This document shows, one piece after another, positions 53,188-62,275 of a DNA stretch of 64,000 bases. The notes beneath the pieces are model-generated. The model had not been told where the DNA came from, searched no databases, and was given only the letters and a program-made list of their open reading frames with translations. Source of the stretch: JBGMEA01 sp964444065 (GTDB taxonomy: Bacteria > Bacillota > Clostridia > Eubacteriales > Anaerofustaceae); contig CAYUFL010000005.1 in assembly GCA_964444065.1 (NCBI GenBank), positions 1 to 64,000 of the forward strand. Direction: 5' to 3'. How positions within the stretch are numbered: the stretch's first letter is position 1; each line of letters starts with the position of its first letter. Position numbers and translations under genes: made by a program.

Positions 53188-55707
53188 TCAACATATTTTC
53201 TGTTTTATGAGCAATATAATTCCTCCTACTGTTAACAATCCAATGAATAGGATGATAATCCAAATTGAAAAACTATTTTCCTGCGTATGATCAAGCGGGG
53301 TTTGATTATCATTAATAATCACCGCAAATGAGGTGATTATATTTGTCGAAAAAACAGCATTTCCGTTCTCCGCAATTGCGCTGATTGCCCTGATCGGTTC
53401 CCCGTCGCATATCATTTGTACCGATTGTCCGTTGTATTTCGGATCAATCGGTACTACCAGAGTGATCGTACCTGAAATGCTATTTGTCAATGTGATTGAT
53501 TTGCAGTATAATAATTTATTTTTATTCTGTTGCAGATACGTTCCCAGCAAACGGTTTTGGTCGATTGCACTTAGATCTGAAACAACGAAAGCGGTTCCCG
53601 GAATACACCAACCCGACAGTGTGATGCCGCTTTGATTGTCCGTCAGAATCTGAAATATCGGACTTGGCGGAACCGATGCTGTGGTGGAAGTAGACAGTGG
53701 GTTCTTTGGATTTGTTTTCGTTTCGGTATCGATATTGTTAATCCTAAAATGAATCAGTACCGTTCCCGAATAATCGCCGATGCCGCTGACAGTTACCGAT
53801 GCAGTTCCGGGATTCGTGTTGTTGCTGTACGATACTGTATAGTCAACATTTTCTGTCAGCGTTGCTGTCCAGTTTGTGACGGACAGAGCCGGTGTGAATG
53901 CTGTTCCGGTGTACCGTACATCAACGATTTTACTGCTGTCTATCATTGCGGCAAGTATGATTCGCTTGCCGCTTGCATCGTATGTTCCTTTCATGTCTTT
54001 CAAAACTGCACCGTCTCCTGTGATTGTGCAGTTTGAAAAGCTTAGTGACGAAAACAGTCCGCTGCCTACCGATACCAATGTGGCTCCTCCGTATACCTGC
54101 AATGTACCTTGAACGGAAGATCCGTAACCAGATCCAATATCGTGCATACCGGTTGCACTCACCATAGTTTTGCTTCCCGATATCGATATGTCGAGTCCGT
54201 TGCCATCGACGGAACCTCCGATGCCGGCACCGAAAATCTCGGTTGATGCGTAATATATCCAGTCTGGATTAATACTTCCCGAAGCAACGATGGTTCCGCC
54301 TGTTATTGTCAGTGTCCCACCATCTCCGCCGATTCCTGCCGAACCATGCTGTCCAGTCGCAACTACGTATCCCCCGATGATCGATATCGTTCCTGCTGAA
54401 TGGTTTTTCCCTCCACCAATCCCCGCACCGTATACATCTCCTCTGGTGGGATGTTCCCCGCCGCTGCCGATTGCCGAAATAGTTCCCCCCGATATGGTGA
54501 TTGTTCCTCCTGCACCTTCAAGTCCGCCGCCTATACCGCATCCGCCCAGGGCTCCTTGTGCCGTGATGTCTCCGTTTGAAATCGTAACGTTGACAGTACC
54601 GCGTAATCCGCTGCCGATGCCTGCTCCTCCTTTGCCGCCCGTTGCGGTTATTGTACCGCCGCTGATATTCACATTACCTGTTGTTATGGCGTCATATACG
54701 TGTCCCGATCCGATTCCGGCAGCATTGTCGCTTCCTGTTGAAGAGATGATTCCTCCTGAAATTGATATGATTCCTATATTATGATTCAATGTGCCGCCGC
54801 CGATTCCCGCTCCGCCGCATTCTCCTCTGGTGGGATGTTCTCCTCCGCTGCCGATTGCAGTGACTTCTCCTCCGGTAATGGTAATGGAGTCACAGCCTCC
54901 GTACCAACCGCCGCCGATGCCTGCGCCACCTTCAGAACCGGCTGATTTTACGACTCCTCCCGAGATGGTAATCGCTCCGCTGGTGCCGCCGCTGTGACCG
55001 TATTGAACACAGCCGCCGCCGATACCTGCTGCCGCGCATCCGCCGGTTGCATCGATGTTGCCGCCATCGATGATGATCACACCGCCGCTTCCGCCGTTCC
55101 CGCTGGATGAATTGGAACCGCCGCCCCCGATGCCCGCGCCTCCTCCGAATGCGAGGTCAGATATGTCGGATTCACCGATTGCAATGATGTCGCCTCCCGA
55201 AATATGAATATTGCCTGCATCAGTAGCAGTTGCTCCTCCAATTCCGGCTGATGAACAACCGCCTTTCGCCGTTAGCTTTCCTGTGCTTGTGCCGCTGACG
55301 GTTAAAGAGGATCCTGTCGGAACTTCGAGTCCGGCGTGATCGTCTCCGCTTTCCAGTGTATTTTCTCCCAACAGTGTCAGCAGAACGGTTGCGCCGCTCA
55401 TATCAAATGCACACTTTGTTCCCGCCGAGTCGTCGATGTTTACATTATTCAGTGTGATATTTGCGACGACCCCCGAATCGATTTTGATTGTTCGATCTGT
55501 AACGATAGTTCCTTCTGTTGTAATCAAATAAGCACCATTTACAGTGATTGTCAAAATTCCGCTTGCGAACGAATATCCGATACCCGATGTGGGGGAGGAA
55601 AGCAGATTGAGAAAAATTTCGGTATCTGCTGCAATGCTGCTTTTGGGAAAAGAAAGAAATATCAAGAACATTGCTGTTATTACTGCGGTTATTTTTTTAA
55701 TCGTCAT
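53188..55707 (-). CDS. Large secreted glycine-rich beta-helix surface protein
   Basis: The 839-residue protein has a signal peptide (MTIKKITAVITAMFLIFLS, cut near SIAA), and residues about 30-130 resemble the carbohydrate-binding Cthe_2159-like start (TIKIDSGVVANITLNNVNID). Residues about 140-545 hold about 12 turns built on [AC]GIGGG and ITISGG.I.A.G, expected to form a right-handed beta-helix. An Ig-like domain follows (about 590-645), a linker, a further beta domain, and a C-terminal membrane helix (WIIILFIGLLTVGGIILL) with a short basic tail. It is likely displayed at the surface, binding polysaccharide or acting as adhesin. Turns were duplicated recently. Confidence 0.75.
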   Translation of the reverse strand: MTIKKITAVITAMFLIFLSFPKSSIAADTEIFLNLLSSPTSGIGYSFASGILTITVNGAYLITTEGTIVTDRTIKIDSGVVANITLNNVNIDDSAGTKCAFDMSGATVLLTLLGENTLESGDDHAGLEVPTGSSLTVSGTSTGKLTAKGGCSSAGIGGATATDAGNIHISGGDIIAIGESDISDLAFGGGAGIGGGGSNSSSGNGGSGGVIIIDGGNIDATGGCAAAGIGGGCVQYGHSGGTSGAITISGGVVKSAGSEGGAGIGGGWYGGCDSITITGGEVTAIGSGGEHPTRGECGGAGIGGGTLNHNIGIISISGGIISSTGSDNAAGIGSGHVYDAITTGNVNISGGTITATGGKGGAGIGSGLRGTVNVTISNGDITAQGALGGCGIGGGLEGAGGTITISGGTISAIGSGGEHPTRGDVYGAGIGGGKNHSAGTISIIGGYVVATGQHGSAGIGGDGGTLTITGGTIVASGSINPDWIYYASTEIFGAGIGGSVDGNGLDISISGSKTMVSATGMHDIGSGYGSSVQGTLQVYGGATLVSVGSGLFSSLSFSNCTITGDGAVLKDMKGTYDASGKRIILAAMIDSSKIVDVRYTGTAFTPALSVTNWTATLTENVDYTVSYSNNTNPGTASVTVSGIGDYSGTVLIHFRINNIDTETKTNPKNPLSTSTTASVPPSPIFQILTDNQSGITLSGWCIPGTAFVVSDLSAIDQNRLLGTYLQQNKNKLLYCKSITLTNSISGTITLVVPIDPKYNGQSVQMICDGEPIRAISAIAENGNAVFSTNIITSFAVIINDNQTPLDHTQENSFSIWIIILFIGLLTVGGIILLIKQKIC

Positions 55708-56033
55708 TACGACCCGCCCATCATTTTAATTGCAATTATATATACTCAAATAACTTACCGTCTATATTCTGACAGAATGAATTATGTTTGTAAAGATTTT
55801 TCCTAAATTATAGCAGTCTGCAAATGAAATAATTCCATCGGATACTACAGCATTATAGACTTTTTTCTTTTTTGCGCATGACAAGTAAGACAGTTCGAAT
55901 TTATCTTGTTGAAAAGTAAAAAAGAAACCATCCGATTTACATGCCGAAACAGTATCATCGAAAAAGGTTTCTTTATTTTGTTTTGTTATAAAAAGTGCAT
56001 GATGTACTTGCTACTATATCGTTTTGCAGAATA
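55708..56033. other. Intergenic region with a candidate minus-strand promoter
   Basis: On the minus strand TGCTATAAT (plus 55807-55815) is an extended -10, about 100 bases before the beta-helix gene. The rest is AT-rich with no gene I can support. Confidence 0.4.
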
Positions 56034-56903
56034 TTATGATTTCGGTTTATCGATCGGAAGCACTCCGGCCAATTCGCCTATGACGTTGATCAGTTCTGCG
56101 TTGGAAGGAACAACAATTTTGGCATTGTTTTGGAGTGCGATTTCGGTGGTCTGCAATTTTCGCATCATCTGCGCGTTACCAACAAAATACATATCGGCAG
56201 CTTCATTGACCAGTTTGATATATTGCGCTTCACCTTCGGCTTCCAGAATTTTAGCCTGCTTGATTCCTTCTGCTTTTTTGATTTCCGCACGTTTGATCCC
56301 ATCCGCGGTGGTTTCCGCTGCCGTTGCGAAGTCGATTGCGGCAACCTTTTCATTTTCGGCTTTGACGACTTTGTTCATCGTTTCCTGCACGTCTTTCGGC
56401 GGATCGATTTCCTTGAGTTCTGTTCGAACGATATCGATGCCCCATTTGTCAGTCTCACTGCGCAGTGTCTGCTGCAAATCGGTGTTGATCTTGCCGCGTT
56501 CGCTGTTGGCTGATTTCAAGGTCATGGTACCGATGATATTTCGGAGTGTTGTACGTGCCAGATTGATAATCTGATACTGATAATTATTGACATTATAAAC
56601 GGAATTTTTGACACTTTCCACATCCGGTCGGACTTTGAAATAGACCTGCGCATCAACGGTTGCGTTCAGGTTGTCATTGGTGATGATCACCTGAGGATCG
56701 GCATTGAACATCTGTTCCGTGATATTCACCAAATATAATTTTTGGATACCAGGGAAAACCCAGTTGAATCCGGGTTCCGCATATCTGGAATATTTTCCGA
56801 ATGTTTCGACGAGTCCGCGGGTTGTCGGACGCACAATCTTGATTCCCGATAAAAATAGGGCAATCACGACAGCAACAATTGCAATAATGAAATAAATAGT
56901 CAT
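56034..56903 (-). CDS. SPFH/Band 7 (stomatin-like) membrane protein
   Basis: The 289-residue protein has one N-terminal membrane helix (IYFIIAIVAVVIALFLSG) followed by the Band 7 domain: IVRPTTRGLVETFGKYSRYAEPGFNW, QVIITNDNLNATVDAQVYF and a helical coiled region rich in Ala/Glu/Lys (AEIKKAEGIKQAKILEAEGEA). It fits the QmcA/paraslipin branch that scaffolds membrane microdomains. GGGAGGGG precedes the ATG. A NfeD-like partner gene, often adjacent in this family, is not present; the divergent gene encodes a different small membrane protein. Confidence 0.92.
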   Translation of the reverse strand: MTIYFIIAIVAVVIALFLSGIKIVRPTTRGLVETFGKYSRYAEPGFNWVFPGIQKLYLVNITEQMFNADPQVIITNDNLNATVDAQVYFKVRPDVESVKNSVYNVNNYQYQIINLARTTLRNIIGTMTLKSANSERGKINTDLQQTLRSETDKWGIDIVRTELKEIDPPKDVQETMNKVVKAENEKVAAIDFATAAETTADGIKRAEIKKAEGIKQAKILEAEGEAQYIKLVNEAADMYFVGNAQMMRKLQTTEIALQNNAKIVVPSNAELINVIGELAGVLPIDKPKS

Positions 56904-57075
56904 ACTAATCCCCTCCCTACGATACTGTTTGCGTATCGAATGTCTCAGCAGTTATGCCGATGCGTTCAGTATAACAAAATTGCGGGTCAAAATACAGATC
57001 ATTACGGGTAAATTCGAGATTTGTTATCATAAAAAATATTATAAAAATGATATGATAATATCAATACTCAAAAGC

Positions 57076-57104
57076 TTGTATTTGTGCTATGATTTTGTTA
57101 TAGA
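57076..57104 (+). promoter_or_regulatory. Candidate promoter in the divergent 331-base gap
   Basis: TTGTAT (57076-57081) and TATAGA (57099-57104) are 17 bases apart. A palindrome, TGATAATATCA (57053-57063), lies just upstream and may be an operator. Nothing else is visible between 56904 and 57234. Confidence 0.4.
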
Positions 57105-57234
57105 TTATGAAAGTTTACTGCATGCTGAAAATCCATCGGACGCACGCGGGCAATGCTGCGGGAAGTGTATCGTCGTTCGGGATACGATAGGCGACAATCA
57201 TGGGCAAAAAATATATTCAATCAGGAGAATGATA

Positions 57235-57723
57235 TTGAAAGATTTTTTTGATGAGGAGAAAACGACTGCGGTTCCCAAAGAAAAAGACGTTCAAGCATGC
57301 GAGGTTTCGTCCTGCATGAAACGAGATTTCACCTCAAAACAGTACATAATTATGCTTGGCACAATGCTTCCTGCTGTCGTGTTCGGCGGTATCGGATTGT
57401 TTCGGTATGCTTCGTGGGCACCGGCAGTATGGGTGCTTTCTTTGGGCGGATATTTTACATATCTTGCAATTCGACTGGTGGGCAGTCGTGAAGAAAAAAT
57501 TGACAGTTTGAGACTCAGATCACTGAGCGAAGCCAAAAAAGCAGTCTTGTTTTTCGGTATGGTTGTCAACGCATTATTGCCTGCCTTCTTTATGATTCTT
57601 GCGCAGGATGATCTGTTTTTGGTGCTGTATACCCTCTGTCTGATCGTGGGGATGGCTGTGCCTTCGTCTTATCTTTGCCGTTGTATGGGGGAATGCCGGG
57701 GGAATCGGAAGGATGAGGAGTAA
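57235..57723 (+). CDS. Small four-helix membrane protein
   Basis: I do not recognise the family. The protein has about 162 residues: a charged N-terminal stretch of 40 residues with two cysteines (QACEVSSCM), four hydrophobic helices in the rest, and a final Cys pair (SYLCRCMGECRG). The TTG at 57235 is preferred because AGGAG lies 8 bases before it; an ATG at 57230 is out of reach of that site. Function is open. Confidence 0.6.
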   Translation: MKDFFDEEKTTAVPKEKDVQACEVSSCMKRDFTSKQYIIMLGTMLPAVVFGGIGLFRYASWAPAVWVLSLGGYFTYLAIRLVGSREEKIDSLRLRSLSEAKKAVLFFGMVVNALLPAFFMILAQDDLFLVLYTLCLIVGMAVPSSYLCRCMGECRGNRKDEE

Positions 57724-57901
57724 TGCGTGCTGATTCAGTGGGTTTTGGTAATATGTAATGATCAAACGACTGTCGGTTATCGAAATAAATCGATTAAATT
57801 TCACCATAATTAATTTGTTTTTTGTTGCAATTATCACGTCAATTATCTCAACAAGGTGTATACTGTGCTTAGAATGAATTCAATGAAACGAGGGTATAAA
57901 A

Positions 57902-58765
57902 ATGAGAATTGCAGATATTTTTGACGAAAGAATGAGTTTTTCTTTCGAAGTCTTCCCGCCGAAAGCGGATCAGCCGATGGAGCCGCTTCTCGATGTAATG
58001 AACAAGTTGTATGGCTTTAAACCGGACTTTATCAGTTGTACATACGGCGCAGGCGGATCAAACAAAGGACGCAACACCGAAGTATGCGGCGCGATCAAGA
58101 ACTCGGATGTGGAATGCATGACGCACTTTACCTGCATCGGGAACACGAAAGCAGACATCAAAACGTACCTGAAAGAATATCTCGATATGGGTATAGAAAA
58201 TATTCTCGCCATGCGCGGCGATCTACCCGCAGGTTGGGAAGGCACACGCGGCGATTTCAGCTATGCGAACGATCTGATTTCTTTTATCAGCGAAGAATTT
58301 CCGCAGTTCTGTATTTCGGCGGCATGCTACCCCGAAAAACATATCCAAAGCAGTTCCATGACAGCGGATATTGCGCATCTGCGCGTAAAACAGGATTCCG
58401 GCACTTCCTTCCTGATGAGTCAGCTTTGCTACGATGTGGAACAATATGAATTCTGGGTCGAGCAGATTCGTGCTGCGGGTATCTTCCTGCCTGTTGTGAT
58501 GGGTATCATGCCCGTACTTTCGAAGAATGCCACCATCCGCATGACACTTTCCAACGGATGCTCCATCCCGAAAGATCTCGCGGAACTGATCGGTAAATAC
58601 GGCGATAATGACGCGGATTATAAAAAAGCAGGCATCGAATATACGGCGAACCTCATCCACCGATATATGAACGCAGGCATTGAAGGGTTGCACATGTATG
58701 CGCTCAACAAATACGATGACATTGCGGAAATCTTAAACATGTCGGGTATCCGTACCGATAAATAA
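57902..58765 (+). CDS. metF: Methylenetetrahydrofolate reductase
   Basis: MetF reduces 5,10-methylene-THF to 5-methyl-THF, feeding methionine synthesis or, in acetogens, the methyl branch. The 287 residues show the TIM-barrel family motifs SFEVFPPKADQP with the catalytic Glu, FISCTYGAGGSNKGRN, THFTCIGNTK, NILAMRGDLPAG and FLMSQLCYDVEQY. GAGGG precedes the ATG, and a strong terminator follows. No S-box or folate riboswitch is visible upstream. metH/metE is not in the window. Confidence 0.95.
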   Translation: MRIADIFDERMSFSFEVFPPKADQPMEPLLDVMNKLYGFKPDFISCTYGAGGSNKGRNTEVCGAIKNSDVECMTHFTCIGNTKADIKTYLKEYLDMGIENILAMRGDLPAGWEGTRGDFSYANDLISFISEEFPQFCISAACYPEKHIQSSSMTADIAHLRVKQDSGTSFLMSQLCYDVEQYEFWVEQIRAAGIFLPVVMGIMPVLSKNATIRMTLSNGCSIPKDLAELIGKYGDNDADYKKAGIEYTANLIHRYMNAGIEGLHMYALNKYDDIAEILNMSGIRTDK

Positions 58766-58776
58766 GCAGTGTATGC

Positions 58777-58804
58777 AAACAGACGGTTTTTCTGCCGTCT
58801 GTTT
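58777..58804 (+). terminator. Terminator of metF
   Basis: AAACAGACGG pairs with CCGTCTGTTT, followed by more T. Confidence 0.9.
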
Positions 58805-58903
58805 TTCTTTATACGAATTAATATTACATTGTAATCATACAATATTTATGTTACAATACCATTACAAAATGAATAATAAGGATGACTGCACGGAGGTTTC
58901 TTG

Positions 58904-59773
58904 ATGATAAGCAATGATCAATATCGACTGATTGTCGAATCCTCACCGAATATGATTTGGAGAGCGAATCTGACCACAGAATGTGATTATTTTAATAGAA
59001 CATGGCTTGCATTTACAGGCAGAACGTTTGAACAGGAACTCGGGTTCGGATGGGCGCAAGGGGTGCATCCCGATGACTACGACAGGTGTGTCAAGATCTA
59101 TCTTGATCATTTTGAAAAGAGAATGGCGTTTGAAATGGATTATCGGCTGAAGCGCTACGACGGACAATACCGCTGGATCAATGATCGCGGTGTGCCGTTT
59201 TACGACGACAATGGTATTTTCTACGGATATATCGGCAGCTGCATGGATGTGACCGAGAAAATTGAGGGACAGCAGATGAAAGAGATGGCACAAAACGACG
59301 CGCTCTGCCATACTTACAATCGGCAATATGCACATCAGCTGATGAATGAAATGTTCAATGCCGCAAAAGAAACACATCAGCCATTGAGTGTTCTGATGAT
59401 GGATATCGACGGATTTAAAAATGTCAACGATACTTACGGACATATCGCAGGCGATATTGTGCTTGCACGTGCAGCGGATTTGATCGGATTGCAGCTCAGA
59501 GACGGCGATGTGATGGGTCGGTACGGCGGAGACGAATTCTTTGTGTGCATTCAAAACGCGGATGCGTCCGCGTCTTCGGCAATCGCGAAACGAATTTTGG
59601 AAGCAGTATCTTCAACTGAAGTTCCAATCGGAGAAAACAAGTCTATCAGAGTGACGCTCAGCGTCGGAATCAAACAGATGGGAAACGAATCCACTTTGGA
59701 TGAATTGATCAACAAGGCAGACAAAATGTTGTATGACGCAAAACATCAGGGGAAGAATCGCGTTGTGTTTTAG
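58904..59773 (+). CDS. PAS-GGDEF diguanylate cyclase with RxxD site
   Basis: The 289-residue cytoplasmic protein has an N-terminal PAS_3 domain (LIVESSPNMIWRANL, YDGQYRWINDRG, DVTEKIEG) and a C-terminal GGDEF domain with MDIDGFKNVNDTYGHIAGD and YGGDEFF. RDGD lies five residues before GGDEF, the canonical spacing for the product-inhibition I-site, absent in the two other GGDEF proteins here. The ATG at 58904 follows GGAGG by 7 bases; the TTG at 58901 is unlikely. It is monocistronic, bounded by terminators. Confidence 0.92.
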   Translation: MISNDQYRLIVESSPNMIWRANLTTECDYFNRTWLAFTGRTFEQELGFGWAQGVHPDDYDRCVKIYLDHFEKRMAFEMDYRLKRYDGQYRWINDRGVPFYDDNGIFYGYIGSCMDVTEKIEGQQMKEMAQNDALCHTYNRQYAHQLMNEMFNAAKETHQPLSVLMMDIDGFKNVNDTYGHIAGDIVLARAADLIGLQLRDGDVMGRYGGDEFFVCIQNADASASSAIAKRILEAVSSTEVPIGENKSIRVTLSVGIKQMGNESTLDELINKADKMLYDAKHQGKNRVVF

Positions 59774-59788
59774 TATTTCTGAGAATAG

Positions 59789-59808
59789 CACCCTTCGGGG
59801 TGTTTTTT
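59789..59808 (+). terminator. Rho-independent terminator with UUCG loop
   Basis: CACCC pairs with GGGTG around TTCG, followed by six T. Confidence 0.9.
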
Positions 59809-59851
59809 ATTGTATGAATCTAATTTCGTCTCAATTCATTTTGCAAAAACG

Positions 59852-59860
59852 TGGTATAAT
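59852..59860 (+). promoter_or_regulatory. Extended -10 promoter of the oxidase gene
   Basis: TGGTATAAT lies 124 bases before the next start codon. The -35 is weak. The leader between them is A-rich without clear structure. Confidence 0.4.
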
Positions 59861-59983
59861 TAATAAAAATGCGGTAAATAAAACTTCTGTATCGCTGTCA
59901 GATTCCATAACAAATAACAACAGTAAGCAAAACATCCCCGATTCGACAGTCATTCAGAGTCTAGTGAGATCAATACGGAAGAG

Positions 59984-61330
59984 ATGAATATGAATGATAT
60001 TGACATTTACGGATTGACCGGTGAAATCGTGCGACCGAATGAGCCGAATTATGATGCGGCAAGGCTGCATTGGAATCGCGCAGTCAATCAATATCCTGAT
60101 TTGATCGTATTTTGTCTGAACCAAACAGACATCACAAACGCCCTCCGCTGGGCAAAAAATAATCACTTTGTGTTTCGTATCAGAAGCGGCAGGCACCATT
60201 ATGAAGGTTATTCGACAGGCGATCAAGTATTGGTTATCGATGTCAGTCGGATGAACACGATTGCGATGCACGACGGAATGCTTCAAATCGAATGCGGCGC
60301 AAACAATCGTGAAGTGTATGACTTTCTGTCGGTGTCCGGTATTCCATTTCCCGGCGGAGATTGCCCGACGGTGGGGGTCTGCGGATTTGCCCTTGGCGGC
60401 GGATGGGGGTTGTCATGCAGGAAAATGGGGTTGGGCTGTGACAGTATGACGGAACTGGAGCTGATCGATTGCGACGGCAATCTGCTGATTGTCAATGCAG
60501 AAAACCATGCCGATCTTTTTTGGGCATGCAGAGGTGCGGGTGGCGGAAATTTCGGGGTTGTTGTTTCGATGACGTTTGCATTGCCCGAAAAAGCAGATCA
60601 AATTTGTTATATCGAGTTAAAATGCGCCGATGTCGGCATGGAGAAACAAGCACAATTTTTGCTTTTATGGCAAAGCTGGCTGTCGGATGCCGATGAACGG
60701 ATCACGATGATCGCAAAAATTTACCGCTCGCCCAAAGAAGATTGCGCAATCAGCGGAAAAGCTTTTTTTTACGGCACTCCGCAGGAAGCCGAAATGATTC
60801 TCCGCCCGTTTCGAGAAATAGACGGACTTGTCCTGCATATGAGCCAAATGACATTTCATGAAGCGATTACGATCATTCAGGACAATCATGCCGATTTCGA
60901 AACATTCCAATCAACAGGGCGTTTTGTGAGTAAACCGCTGAATGATGCCCAAGCAATGCAAATTGTCACTTTGCTGCAGGATATTCCCCAAGGCTCGGTG
61001 TATTCGGCGCTGACTTTGTACGCACTGGGCGGTAAAGTTGGAGAAATACAATCCGATGAAACCGCATTTTTCTATCGGGATGCCGACTATATCATCAGTA
61101 TTCAATCTCAGTGGACGCACGAACAGGAAGCGCAATCAAACAAAAATTGGGTGAGCAAGCAGTTTTGTTCCCTTAAAAGCATCACACAAGGTTCTTACAT
61201 TAACTTTCCGTACTGCGGTCTTGAAAATTCCATGCAGGAATATTACGGAGAAAATGCAGATCACCTCAGAATGATAAAAAAGAAATACGATCCGAACGGT
61301 TTTTTCAGTTTTCCGCAGAGTATTCGTTGA
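59984..61330 (+). CDS. FAD-linked (berberine-bridge-like) oxidoreductase, probably bicovalent
   Basis: This 448-residue flavoenzyme has the VAO/PCMH fold. The FAD domain begins IVFCLNQTDITNALRWAKNN; RSGRHHYEGYS contains His71 where the family links FAD through histidine, and GGDCPTVGVCGFALGGG contains Cys127 where the second, cysteinyl, link occurs. The C-terminal BBE motif is INFPYCGLENSMQEYYG followed by KKYDPNGFFSFPQS. Substrates in the family include oligosaccharides, alkaloids and small alcohols; none is indicated here. No signal peptide is present. Such enzymes usually use O2, which is notable if the organism is anaerobic. Confidence 0.85.
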   Translation: MNMNDIDIYGLTGEIVRPNEPNYDAARLHWNRAVNQYPDLIVFCLNQTDITNALRWAKNNHFVFRIRSGRHHYEGYSTGDQVLVIDVSRMNTIAMHDGMLQIECGANNREVYDFLSVSGIPFPGGDCPTVGVCGFALGGGWGLSCRKMGLGCDSMTELELIDCDGNLLIVNAENHADLFWACRGAGGGNFGVVVSMTFALPEKADQICYIELKCADVGMEKQAQFLLLWQSWLSDADERITMIAKIYRSPKEDCAISGKAFFYGTPQEAEMILRPFREIDGLVLHMSQMTFHEAITIIQDNHADFETFQSTGRFVSKPLNDAQAMQIVTLLQDIPQGSVYSALTLYALGGKVGEIQSDETAFFYRDADYIISIQSQWTHEQEAQSNKNWVSKQFCSLKSITQGSYINFPYCGLENSMQEYYGENADHLRMIKKKYDPNGFFSFPQSIR

Positions 61331-61394
61331 CCAAGCGTAATTCAGATGAATCTAAAGGAAGCGAATCGGAAGTATCTTGATAAAAGGAGTTGGA

Positions 61395-62183
61395 ATGAAT
61401 ATCCAAATCATACAGAGCAAAGCAGAAGAATTACTGCAATTATCAGAAATAAATCGCATCAATAATCGCTTTGATGCATATGCAGCACCGATTATTGCAG
61501 TTGCGTCCGCCGAGGATCCTTTGTTTGACGAACTGTGCAAGCAGGGCGTTGTCGGTGCGCATTTCCGTAAACCCGATTTTTGGCTGCCTGATGCAAAAAG
61601 CGTCATCAGCATCTTTTTTCCGATTACCGATGCAGTGAAAGAATCCAACTGCACCGAGCCGAAAGAGCCGTCTTCGGAATGGCTGTATGCGCGGTATGAA
61701 GGGCAGCAAATGATCAATGAAATCACCCGGGATTTGGCAGAATCGATTCAACGGAATGGATACCATGCCGTTGTGCCGGGTCTGGACAGCCGTTTTTGCG
61801 CGGCGGGTCCGAAAGACAGAGGATTCGGCACGTTCACAAGCAACTGGTCGGAGCGGCATATTGCTTACATCAGCGGGCACGGCACGTTCGGTTTATCGAA
61901 AGGACTGATTACCAAAAGCGGTATCGCAGGAAGATTTTCCAGTATCATTACGGATCTGCTTCTGCCCCCGACGCAGAGAACGTATACCGAACTGTACGAA
62001 TACTGCAACAAATGCGGTGCATGTATTGCCAGCTGTCCCGTCGATGCGATCAGTATGGAATCGGGGAAAGCGCATTTACCGTGCTCTGATTTTATCGATC
62101 AGATTCAGGAAAAGTATGACCCGAAATACGGATGCGGGAAATGTCAGTGCGGCGTGCCGTGCGCATCGAAAATACCGAAATAA
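61395..62183 (+). CDS. Epoxyqueuosine reductase-like Fe-S protein
   Basis: The 262-residue protein has the QueG-like corrinoid/Fe-S layout: an N-terminal domain with RFDAYAAPIIAVASAEDPLF, PDAKSVISIFFPI and WSERHIAYISGHGTFGLSKGLIT, and a C-terminal ferredoxin segment with CNKCGACIASCPVDAI and later CGKCQCGVPC. True QueG carries two 4Fe-4S clusters and is longer; here the C-terminal HEAT repeat is missing and the second cluster motif is unusual. A queuosine role is therefore uncertain; related short proteins occur in anaerobes with unknown substrates. AAAGGAG precedes the ATG at 61395. Confidence 0.75.
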   Translation: MNIQIIQSKAEELLQLSEINRINNRFDAYAAPIIAVASAEDPLFDELCKQGVVGAHFRKPDFWLPDAKSVISIFFPITDAVKESNCTEPKEPSSEWLYARYEGQQMINEITRDLAESIQRNGYHAVVPGLDSRFCAAGPKDRGFGTFTSNWSERHIAYISGHGTFGLSKGLITKSGIAGRFSSIITDLLLPPTQRTYTELYEYCNKCGACIASCPVDAISMESGKAHLPCSDFIDQIQEKYDPKYGCGKCQCGVPCASKIPK

Positions 62184-62275
62184 CAATTGGTATATTGCCT
62201 AGAAAGAATAGAATAAATATTGTATAATAACCTATAATATTTTATTCTATTGTCATTTTATATCAGGAGGGAATC

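Noticed and set aside
57724..57901. S-box or other methionine riboswitch before metF
   Set aside because: No conserved core or terminator-antiterminator pair could be drawn.
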